Positions 1 through 5,063 of a stretch of 5,063 nucleotides of DNA are shown here, one piece after another. Both the position numbers and the translations under genes were made by a program. The number at the start of each line of letters is the position of its first letter. The stretch's first letter is position 1. The notes beneath the pieces were generated by a model. It saw only the letters and a program-made list of their open reading frames with translations. It was not told the origin of the DNA and made no database searches. Origin of the DNA: Candidatus Atribacteria bacterium 4572_76 (GTDB lineage: Bacteria > Atribacterota > Phoenicimicrobiia > Phoenicimicrobiales > Phoenicimicrobiaceae); the NCBI GenBank assembly GCA_002084865.1, contig NBMG01000085.1, positions 1 through 5,063 on the forward strand, read 5' to 3'.

Positions 1-14
1 AGAGACCAAAATTT

Positions 15-633
15 TTATCCTTTACCGAAGGCAATTTTAAAACGTTCAGCAGGATCATCAAAAACAACTTCCTTTGGGTCAAAATGTTCTGAATCAAATT
101 CTCCCCCAATCCATTCTAACATTTCTTCATGTTGTTCATCATTAGGATTTCTTATGCTTTCTAAAAAGTCATCATAAACAAGAGGTCCTCCACAATCTTC
201 AGGGGGACAAGCTCTTTTTTCCTTTAATGCAAATGGGGTAGATAATATTTTTTTCTTTTGGGAGTATTTTTTCCAGGGTTATTTTGTGTCTCCAATAATC
301 ACCGAAATCATATATATATTCAGCCGATTGATTTTCCATTAAAAAACAATCAGTTATTTTTACTTTCCAACCAGGAAGAACTTTTTTGTTCCACGTTAAT
401 TCCCATATAGGTTCTTCATTTGGGATTCCAATATTTACTTTAAAATCAATTAATGGATAAATTATTTCAAATTCATGAAGATGACAATCATACCAGCCCA
501 TAGCATCTTGAATAGCGACATGTAGGTCATAAAAAGTATAAGTTTTCGGAACTTGTATCCTCCACCAAATGGGTGGCTTAATACCCTTTAAGATAATTTT
601 AAATTGATATATTTGATTGAATTTCTTTTTTAT
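15..633 (-). pseudogene. pRiA4b ORF-3-like protein, start codon lost and frameshifted
   Basis: The conceptual protein is about 205 residues, close to the usual size of the plasmid pRiA4b ORF-3-like family (PRiA4_ORF3), whose biochemical role is not established. Family hallmarks are visible in order: an N-terminal LKGIKPPIWWRIQVP segment, DLHVAIQDAMGW then HLHEF, the YIYDFGDYWRHKITLE block, and a C-terminal CPPEDCGGP followed by EMLEWIGGEFD. Two lesions are seen. The codon at 631-633 that sits 7 nt behind a perfect AGGAGG and starts the conserved region is ATA, not ATG; no ATG, GTG or TTG lies between it and the upstream in-frame stop at 655-657, and the next in-frame ATG (499-501) is already 45 residues into the domain. 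In addition, the T6 run at 215-220 (A6 in the gene) has one base too many: reading runs into TGA at 199-201, while the conserved GKRACPPEDCGG continues in the +1 frame to TAA at 15-17. A recent pseudogene or assembly errors would both fit. The family assignment is from recognition of motifs and is fairly firm. Confidence 0.8.
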
Positions 634-640
634 AACTTTT

Positions 641-646
641 CCTCCT
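641..646 (-). promoter_or_regulatory. Shine-Dalgarno AGGAGG facing an ATA codon
   Basis: On the minus strand a perfect AGGAGG is followed after 7 nt (AAAAGTT) by ATAAAAAAGAAA, in frame with the conserved start of the pRiA4b ORF-3-like protein. The placement says that the original start was at 633 and that its third base is now A. Either a rare ATA start is used or initiation is lost. Confidence 0.65.
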
Positions 647-688
647 CTTATAATTTAACATTTTTTCAATAACCTTTTTTAAAAGCTT

Positions 689-718
689 TATATAAATAAT
701 ATTCTCTAAAGATTTCAA
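689..718 (-). promoter_or_regulatory. Candidate sigma70-type promoter for the pRiA4b ORF-3-like gene
   Basis: On the minus strand TTGAAA (718-713) and TATATA (694-689) are separated by 18 bp, which would give a leader of about 50 nt before 633. The region is very AT-rich, so chance matches are likely. The call rests on position and spacing only. Confidence 0.35.
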
Positions 719-765
719 AAATCCTCTTTTTTTTGTAAAAAATGATAAAAATAAGTTATCAGTTA

Positions 766-796
766 TTGGTTTTTAGATTTTGGTTAAATATTGGTT
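766..796 (+). repeat. Three TTGGTT direct repeats just upstream of a promoter
   Basis: TTGGTT occurs at 766-771, 780-785 and 791-796, with starts 14 and 11 bp apart. The first and third copies are extended to TATTGGTT. The last copy ends 3 bp before the -35 box of the toxin/antitoxin promoter, so a regulator-binding array is possible. The irregular spacing and short unit keep this uncertain. Confidence 0.35.
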
Positions 797-799
797 CAC

Positions 800-829
800 T
801 TGACAAATTCTCCGTCACCAAAGTATAAT
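800..829 (+). promoter_or_regulatory. Near-consensus sigma70-type promoter of the AbiEi-AbiEii fusion gene
   Basis: A perfect TTGACA (800-805) and a perfect TATAAT (824-829) are separated by 18 bp. Transcription would start near 836, leaving a leader of about 30 nt to the ATG at 867. A weak inverted repeat, TAATAT-N10-ATATTA (826-847), with a TGTTAACA palindrome inside (831-838), covers the -10 and start site and could be an operator for autorepression, as is known for AbiEi antitoxins. The operator part is inference. Confidence 0.75.
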
Positions 830-866
830 ATGTTAACAAAAATATTAATTAAGTGTGCTTAGCCCC

Positions 867-1991
867 ATGAAATACAATGATATAAAAAAAATAAATAAAT
901 TATATTTTACTTACCAGGATGTAGCGAAAATATTATCCATATCCGCAGATTCTGCTCGGGTATCGTGTACCCGATACGTAAAACAAAAATATCTTATCAG
1001 ACTAAAAAATAACTTCTACATATTGAAAGAAAGATGGGATAATATTGCTCCGAATCAAAGACTGGAGCTGGCCAATGTCCTTCAGGTTCCATCTTATATC
1101 TCCTTAATGACTGCTCTTTCGTTTTATGAATACACCACTCAGGTTCAACAGAAATTTATTGAATCCATCTCCTTATACCGAACCTTTACCAAAGATATTG
1201 AGGGAGTTGTATTTAATTATAGCAGAATTAAACGGGATTATTATTTTGGCTTTTCTAAAAAAAACAACATATTTATCGCCTCCCCGGAAAAGGCTTTTAT
1301 CGATTCCCTTTATCTAAGTTATTTAGGGAAATATAACTTAGACTTCAGTTCGTTAAATTTAGAGAAAATTGACAGAAAGAGTTGTGGATTTCTCCGCAAT
1401 ATGATCTTTGGCGGAGGGACCATGCTGAGACTTTGTTATAGTCTAAAAAGATATTCGGTTGATCTGGATTTCTGGACATATCGCATCGATAAGATAGACC
1501 AGTTTTTTATAAATTTAAAAGATTCTTTAGAAATAGATTATGATTTAACTGATGCACAAAACAAATATTATACTCTACTGTTCGAAATTAAAAAGGCACC
1601 ATATCCCCGTAAATTAAAGATTGAAATAAGAAAAGAAAACAAAGAAAGTGATTTTCAGGAAAAAATTGCTTACTCCCCATATTCTAACCAGCAGGTATTG
1701 CTTAAATCTTTTACCTTAGAGCAGATGATGAAAAATAAGATAGGAGCCCTTTTAGACAGAAAAGAAATAAGAGATGTATTTGATATTGAATTTTTAACCA
1801 GAAAGGGCGTTGATATTTTAGCAAATTATGAAGAATTAAAAAAAATTAGAGAAATTATCAAAGGATTTAAAAAAAGAGATTACCATGTAACTTTGGGTTC
1901 TCTTTTAGCTGATGATATTAGAGAATATTATAAGAAAAATAAATTCGAATATTTATTGGGCATTATCGATGAGTGTCTTTCTTTTTTTTAA
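867..1991 (+). CDS. AbiEi-type antitoxin fused to AbiEii-type nucleotidyltransferase toxin
   Basis: One 374-residue polypeptide carries both halves of an AbiE-like type IV toxin-antitoxin system. Numbers here count from the alternative GTG at 855; subtract 4 for ATG 867. Residues 18-57 form a winged helix typical of AbiEi antitoxins (FTYQDVAKILSIS, then a basic YVKQKYLIRLKNNFYIL), and IASPEKAFIDSLYL (141-154) is the conserved antitoxin C-domain segment. From about 180 the sequence becomes an AbiEii-type nucleotidyltransferase: GGGT-LR (186-192), SVDLDF with the two catalytic Asp (203, 205), a likely third acidic residue in LKIEIR (E257), and K295 followed by RDVFD (306-310). AbiEii toxins are putative GTP-transferring enzymes that halt growth, and AbiEi represses the operon. 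The join near 171-182 is abrupt: the usual antitoxin tail and the toxin N-terminus before GGT are absent, which suggests an in-frame deletion. The toxin C-terminus looks complete. Neither start has a clear Shine-Dalgarno; ATG 867 is preferred over GTG 855. Whether the fused toxin is active or held silent cannot be told. Confidence 0.82.
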   Translation: MKYNDIKKINKLYFTYQDVAKILSISADSARVSCTRYVKQKYLIRLKNNFYILKERWDNIAPNQRLELANVLQVPSYISLMTALSFYEYTTQVQQKFIESISLYRTFTKDIEGVVFNYSRIKRDYYFGFSKKNNIFIASPEKAFIDSLYLSYLGKYNLDFSSLNLEKIDRKSCGFLRNMIFGGGTMLRLCYSLKRYSVDLDFWTYRIDKIDQFFINLKDSLEIDYDLTDAQNKYYTLLFEIKKAPYPRKLKIEIRKENKESDFQEKIAYSPYSNQQVLLKSFTLEQMMKNKIGALLDRKEIRDVFDIEFLTRKGVDILANYEELKKIREIIKGFKKRDYHVTLGSLLADDIREYYKKNKFEYLLGIIDECLSFF

Positions 1992-2602
1992 TCTTTTGGT
2001 GTTTTTACAAATAAAAGAGGGAATACTATATCACTTACACAGCAAGGTATCCAAACAGAGAGAAATAGAAAAATAAAAATACCAATATAGGTAAACCAGT
2101 TTAAAGTTTGCCCAATAGCCATAATAATATGAAAGAGTGAAGCCCAGGTACTGAGGAGAACATGACCAAAGTGAGGGAATTTGGTAGATGGTCTTAGGTA
2201 TGCTATTCCAATACCAAGAAGAGCTAAAGGATTGACCAGCCACCATTTTTCAATAAAACCCAAATGAATCTCTCGTTGAGGCATATTGAGCAAAATTTCA
2301 CCCAGATAAGGGATTAACGAATCACTTAAGGTAGCTATCCCGATAGAACCTACATAACCGATGAAGATTAAAATTTCCAGGTTACATTTTTTTTTGGAAG
2401 GGTAACATTGGTAAAAATTATACATAGAAGCAGTAACCAGTGCACTTAGAAAAACATGGATGGGGTGAAGGATGTAGAAAATATTATAGGAAGATTCAGA
2501 GGGTAGTTTTTGAAAAAATATTATCAGAATTATTCCGGTGGCAGCTCCGAAAGCAGTGAAAGGAATATGTTCTTTTAATTCTTTAAGGATTTGTTTGTAC
2601 AT
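1988..2602 (-). CDS. Uncharacterised six-helix membrane protein with His/Asp residues
   Basis: I do not recognise this 204-residue family. Hydrophobic stretches suggest six membrane segments, roughly at residues 13-31, 41-62, 75-93, 122-137, 146-166 and 170-198, with no cleavable signal peptide. Polar residues that stand out in or beside the helices are HPIH (46-49), SDS (93-95) followed by P98, H113, H144 and H147, H158, and PCCVSDIVFP (186-195). Such a set could bind a metal or a small ligand, but that is inference. The ATG at 2600-2602 is supported by an AGGGG 8 nt upstream on the minus strand (2609-2613). The gene converges on the AbiE fusion gene, and the two stop codons share TTAA at 1988-1991. 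A TATAAT on the minus strand at 2680-2675 may be its -10 element. It is divergent from nfo and need not be related in function. That it is a real coding gene is likely, given its length, ribosome-binding site and clear membrane-protein pattern. Confidence 0.75.
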   Translation of the reverse strand: MYKQILKELKEHIPFTAFGAATGIILIIFFQKLPSESSYNIFYILHPIHVFLSALVTASMYNFYQCYPSKKKCNLEILIFIGYVGSIGIATLSDSLIPYLGEILLNMPQREIHLGFIEKWWLVNPLALLGIGIAYLRPSTKFPHFGHVLLSTWASLFHIIMAIGQTLNWFTYIGIFIFLFLSVWIPCCVSDIVFPLLFVKTPKD

Positions 2603-2666
2603 TTATTTCCCCTATTTTTTAACCAAAATATTTTTTAGGCGGGTAGAGCGTAAGGGTAATAATTAT

Positions 2667-2695
2667 TTAATTAGATTATAGTAATATGTTATACT
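2667..2695 (+). promoter_or_regulatory. Extended -10 promoter candidate for the nfo-helicase operon
   Basis: TG (2687-2688), one base, then TATACT (2690-2695) forms an extended -10 element. The -35 hexamer at 17-bp spacing is only TTAATT (2667-2672), a weakness that an extended -10 often offsets. The start would lie near 2702, giving a leader of about 85 nt before the TTG start. It is the best plus-strand candidate in the gap. Confidence 0.45.
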
Positions 2696-2703
2696 TATAA
2701 AAG
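2675..2703 (-). promoter_or_regulatory. Weak candidate promoter for the membrane-protein gene
   Basis: The minus strand has a perfect TATAAT at 2680-2675, but the -35 position (2703-2698, CTTTTA) matches poorly. It overlaps the plus-strand nfo promoter candidate, so the two divergent genes may compete for polymerase. In AT-rich DNA a lone TATAAT is weak evidence. Confidence 0.25.
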
Positions 2704-2773
2704 TAGAGAAGTCAATAAAATTTCTCAATAATCTCTAATTTTTATAATAAAAATTAAATAACCGAAGAAGAAA

Positions 2774-2779
2774 AGAGGA
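2774..2779 (+). promoter_or_regulatory. nfo: Shine-Dalgarno deciding the TTG start of nfo
   Basis: AGAGGA sits 8 nt before TTG at 2788-2790. The TTG begins the KIGCHISIAGG segment, where endonuclease IV proteins normally begin. No ATG or GTG in this frame fits better. Confidence 0.65.
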
Positions 2780-2787
2780 AACAGAGA

Positions 2788-3687
2788 TTGAAGATTGGAT
2801 GCCATATTTCTATCGCCGGGGGGATAGATAATTCTATTGTTCGAGCAGAGGAATTAGGATGTAGCACTATGCAGATATTCTCTAAGAATGCATCTACCTG
2901 GCGGGAAAAAATATTAAAAAAGGACGAAGTAGAAAGCTTTAGAGAGAATTTAAAAAATTCTAGTATCAACCCCGTTTTTATTCACACCTCTTATCTCATT
3001 AATTTGGCTTCTCCCTCAGATGAACTTTATTTCAAATCGATTAATGCTTTTTTAGAAGAGATGAAAAGAGCAGACCTTTTATTACCAGACCCTTATTTAA
3101 TTATTCATCCGGGGGCCCATACCGGGGCAGGGGAAGAATACGGAATTCAGAGGATAATCAGAGCCCTTAATATAATTTTAGAGAAAAGCGCGGATTTAGG
3201 TTTAAAAACGATGATATTATTAGAAGATACTGCTGGTTCGGGTACACATTTGGGTTATACTTTTAGGCAGTTAAAGAGGATGATAGAAGGGGCGAAAGAT
3301 AGAAGGAGGATAGGAATGTGTTTTGATACCTGTCATGCTTATGCTGCGGGATATGACCTTTCGCATCAGGAAGGGATTGAACAGACTTTAGAGGAGATTG
3401 ATAAATATGTGGGTTTAGAGAGATTAAAGGTGATACATCTTAATGATTCAAAATTTCTTTTGGGTTCGCGAAAAGACAGGCACATGCATATTGGAAAAGG
3501 TTATATAGGACTGGAAGGTTTTAGGATGCTGGTGAATCATAAATATCTAAAAAATCTGCCTTTTATTCTGGAGACCCCCAAACATGACGAAAAAGACGAT
3601 CTAAAAAATATTAATTTAGTAAAGAGTTTGATACAGGGGACGGTTCTCTGTGTTAACACAGAGAACCGTCCCCTGTATCAAAGTTGA
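2788..3687 (+). CDS. nfo: Endonuclease IV (AP endonuclease, Nfo) with palindrome-derived tail
   Basis: This is a cytoplasmic base-excision-repair enzyme that cuts DNA 5' of abasic sites and removes blocked 3' ends, using a trinuclear zinc site in a TIM barrel. All nine metal ligands known from the E. coli enzyme can be placed: H66, H107 (HPGAHTG), E146 (LLEDTAGSG), D180 and H183 (FDTCHAYAAGYD), H217 (HLNDSK), D230 and H232 (KDRHMHIGKGYIG) and E262 (ILETPKHDEKDD). The N-terminus KIGCHISIAGG is typical; the start is TTG with AGAGGA 8 nt upstream. The protein is 299 residues, while the barrel ends near residue 280, close to usual family length (E. coli 285). The last 19 residues, containing GTVLCVNTENRPL, are translated from a 56-bp perfect palindrome and are not part of the family. 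The stop TGA overlaps the downstream helicase ribosome-binding site, and the helicase ATG begins 12 nt later, so the two are probably co-transcribed and coupled. The tail is unlikely to disturb the active site. Confidence 0.96.
   Translation: MKIGCHISIAGGIDNSIVRAEELGCSTMQIFSKNASTWREKILKKDEVESFRENLKNSSINPVFIHTSYLINLASPSDELYFKSINAFLEEMKRADLLLPDPYLIIHPGAHTGAGEEYGIQRIIRALNIILEKSADLGLKTMILLEDTAGSGTHLGYTFRQLKRMIEGAKDRRRIGMCFDTCHAYAAGYDLSHQEGIEQTLEEIDKYVGLERLKVIHLNDSKFLLGSRKDRHMHIGKGYIGLEGFRMLVNHKYLKNLPFILETPKHDEKDDLKNINLVKSLIQGTVLCVNTENRPLYQS
3627..3682. repeat. Perfect 56-bp palindrome (REP/RAYT-like element) inside the nfo 3' end
   Basis: Two 28-bp arms meet without a spacer at GTTAAC (centre between 3654 and 3655) and match at every position. 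The first mismatch is 3626/3683. Each arm contains GGGGACGGTTCTCTGTG. From memory, GGGGACGGTTCT-type palindromes are dispersed in many anaerobic bacterial genomes and are associated with REP-type tyrosine (Y1) transposases; this link is recollection, not tested. AGT lies on each side (3625-3627 and 3682-3684), and deleting 57 bp between equivalent points would leave AGT-TGA, an in-frame end to nfo. As RNA it would form a very stable hairpin about 3 nt before the helicase Shine-Dalgarno. No U-run follows it, so it is not a standard terminator on the plus strand. Confidence 0.9.
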
Positions 3688-3699
3688 GGATTTAAATAA

Positions 3700-5063
3700 A
3701 TGCCAGTTGAGAGAATCTTAAATGAATTAAAAAAATATAATAAGGTAAGCTCTCGCTTTACTGACTGGAGGCATATTTCGGCTAAATCCGGAATTTATGA
3801 GGAGTTTCCGGAGTGGATAGAGGATAGATTGGTAAGGATTTTAAAAGAGAAAGGCATCAATAAACTTTATTCTCATCAGGCTTCCGCCTTAGAATTTATA
3901 AGAAACCATAAGAATGTAGTAATAGTTACCCCTACCGCCTCAGGCAAAACTCTTTGCTATAATCTGCCGGTAATGGATTCTATCTTAAAAAATGAAAATA
4001 GCCGGGCTCTTTATATGTTTCCCACTAAAGCTTTATCTCAAGATCAATTGACTGAATTGTATCAATTGGTTTCAGCCCTGGATGAGGAGATTAAGACTTA
4101 TACCTATGATGGAGATACTCCTTCTTCGGCTCGGCAGGCTATCCGCAAGAAAGGGCATATTGTGGTCACAAATCCGGATATGCTTCATTTGGGCATATTG
4201 CCCCATCATACCAAATGGATGGATTTCTTTGGAAATTTGAAATACGTGGTAATTGACGAGATTCATATTTATCGGGGGGTATTCGGAAGCCATCTAGCCA
4301 ATGTAGTAAGGAGATTGAAGAGAATTTGCCGATTTTATGGCTCGAGCCCTCAATTTATCTGCTGTTCGGCGACTATCGCTAATCCCCGGGAGCTTTCTCA
4401 GAAGATTGTAGGAGAAGAATTTGTTTTAGTTGATAATAATGGTGCCCCGCAAGGGGAGAAACATTTTTTATTTTATAATCCTCCGGTAATTAATAAGGAA
4501 TTGGGAATCAGGAAAAGTTTAATTAAAGAAGTAGCCCGTTTTGTGGCTTATTTTTTAAATTATAACATTCAGACTATTATATTTGCGCGGAGCCGTCTGA
4601 CTACCGAAGTCCTGACCAGTTATTTAAAAGATTTTTTAGTCAAAACCGGAAGGCCCAAGGATATAATCCGAGGTTATAGAGGGGGTTATTTACCTAACCT
4701 AAGGCGTGAAATAGAAAAGGGTTTAAAAGATGGGGTGATAAAAGGAGTGGTAAGTACCAATGCCCTGGAGCTGGGGATAGATATTGGGCAACTTGATGCC
4801 TGTTTTATGGCCGGATATCCCGGAACTATCTCCAGTACCTGGCAACAGGCCGGGAGGGCGGGACGCCGATCTAATAGTTCAATAGCTATCTTAGTTGCCT
4901 CCAGTAATCCTTTAGACCAGTTTGTAATAAATCATCCTGATTATTTCTTCGGGGAATCACCGGAGAGTGCGGTTATTGACCCGGATAATTTGAGTATTTT
5001 AGTCAGTCATATCAGGTGTGCTTCTTTTGAATTACCCTTCGAAGAAGGAGAAGATTTCGGAAC
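3700..5063 (+). CDS. DEAD/DEAH-box helicase, MrfA/YprA (Hrq1-like) family, partial at window end
   Basis: This is a superfamily 2 helicase of which 454 residues are in the window; the frame is open to the last base. The motifs run in order: HQ near 59-60 (Q-motif region), Walker A TPTASGKT (77-84), FPTKALSQDQ (107-116), TNPDMLH (157-163), DEIH (186-189) followed by YRGVFGSHLANVVRRLKRI, SAT (223-225), IIFARSR (293-299), VVSTNALELGIDIG (350-363) and QQAGRAGRR (382-390). The DEIH box with GVFGSHLANV, FYGS-PQFICCSATI and the overall N-terminal layout match B. subtilis MrfA (YprA) and relatives related to yeast Hrq1. MrfA acts with the exonuclease MrfB in repair of mitomycin C damage. Full members are about 750 residues and end in a DUF1998 zinc-binding domain, which would lie beyond the window. 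ATG 3700 is preceded by GAGGA (3686-3690) that overlaps the nfo stop. No promoter of its own is seen, so it is probably read from the nfo promoter. Confidence 0.93.
   Translation, partial: MPVERILNELKKYNKVSSRFTDWRHISAKSGIYEEFPEWIEDRLVRILKEKGINKLYSHQASALEFIRNHKNVVIVTPTASGKTLCYNLPVMDSILKNENSRALYMFPTKALSQDQLTELYQLVSALDEEIKTYTYDGDTPSSARQAIRKKGHIVVTNPDMLHLGILPHHTKWMDFFGNLKYVVIDEIHIYRGVFGSHLANVVRRLKRICRFYGSSPQFICCSATIANPRELSQKIVGEEFVLVDNNGAPQGEKHFLFYNPPVINKELGIRKSLIKEVARFVAYFLNYNIQTIIFARSRLTTEVLTSYLKDFLVKTGRPKDIIRGYRGGYLPNLRREIEKGLKDGVIKGVVSTNALELGIDIGQLDACFMAGYPGTISSTWQQAGRAGRRSNSSIAILVASSNPLDQFVINHPDYFFGESPESAVIDPDNLSILVSHIRCASFELPFEEGEDFG

Noticed and set aside
213..222. Programmed -1 frameshift at the A AAA AAG heptamer in the pRiA4b ORF-3-like gene
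   Set aside because: The heptamer is in the right phase for -1 slippage, but the conserved downstream frame is reached only by a +1 shift (or loss of one A), so a classical -1 event does not explain it.
764..796. TTGGTT repeats as a CRISPR array or replication iterons
   Set aside because: The unit is only 6 bp, the spacing is irregular, and there is no initiator gene, cas gene or DnaA-box cluster in the window.
855..866. GTG at 855 as the start of the AbiE fusion gene
   Set aside because: It has no Shine-Dalgarno and adds only four residues to the ATG start at 867. It cannot be excluded, but ATG is the simpler choice.
1126..1317. 63-codon plus-strand open frame
   Set aside because: It lies out of frame inside the well-supported AbiEi-AbiEii gene, has no ribosome-binding site and resembles no protein.
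2031..2246. 71-codon minus-strand open frame
   Set aside because: It overlaps the membrane-protein gene on the same strand in another frame; its Trp/Tyr/Ser-rich sequence is typical of a shadow frame.
2754..2969. 71-codon minus-strand open frame across the nfo start
   Set aside because: It is antisense to the conserved N-terminus of endonuclease IV and lacks any recognisable signal of its own.
3627..3682. Palindrome as an intrinsic transcription terminator for nfo
   Set aside because: No U-run follows the stem on the plus strand, and the helicase starts 18 nt later without a promoter of its own, so full termination here would silence it.
4072..4293. 73-codon minus-strand open frame
   Set aside because: It is antisense to helicase residues around the DEIH motif, which are strongly conserved in the plus frame.

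Overview
The window looks like chromosomal DNA from an AT-rich bacterium. It has canonical TTGACA/TATAAT-type promoters, AGGAGG-like Shine-Dalgarno sites, frequent AGA/AGG/ATA codons and a mix of housekeeping DNA-repair genes with accessory genes. The protein flavour and the GGGGACGGTTCT-type palindrome recall anaerobic lineages (clostridia-like Firmicutes, Atribacterota and similar candidate phyla). This is an impression from memory, not a placement.

Layout. (1) Positions 15-633, minus strand: a decayed pRiA4b ORF-3-like gene. Its start codon reads ATA behind a perfect AGGAGG, and a one-base expansion of an A6 tract breaks the frame about two thirds of the way in. (2) Positions 634-866: an AT-rich intergenic stretch with a likely minus-strand promoter, three TTGGTT direct repeats and a near-perfect sigma70-type promoter facing right. 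(3) Positions 867-1991, plus strand: one polypeptide joining an AbiEi-type antitoxin (winged helix plus SPEKA segment) directly to an AbiEii-type nucleotidyltransferase toxin. The usual antitoxin tail, intergenic gap and toxin N-terminus appear to be missing. (4) Positions 1988-2602, minus strand: an unrecognised six-helix membrane protein rich in His and Asp near or in its helices. It converges on the toxin gene so tightly that the two TAA stops share a TTAA. (5) Positions 2603-2787: a short divergent promoter region. (6) Positions 2788-3687, plus strand: endonuclease IV (nfo) with all nine metal ligands. (7) Positions 3700 to the window end: the first 454 residues of a DEAD/DEAH helicase of the MrfA/YprA (Hrq1-like) type. 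Genes 6 and 7 form a tight operon whose shared theme is DNA repair.

The most interesting structure is a perfect 56-bp palindrome at 3627-3682 that forms the 3' end of nfo. It supplies most of a 19-residue C-terminal tail beyond the normal endonuclease IV fold. Removing 57 bp flanked by AGT on both sides would restore an in-frame AGT-TGA end at the same stop codon, and would leave the downstream helicase ribosome-binding site intact. This looks like a small mobile palindrome (REP/RAYT-like) captured as coding sequence inside an operon. The antitoxin-toxin fusion is the second feature worth following up.
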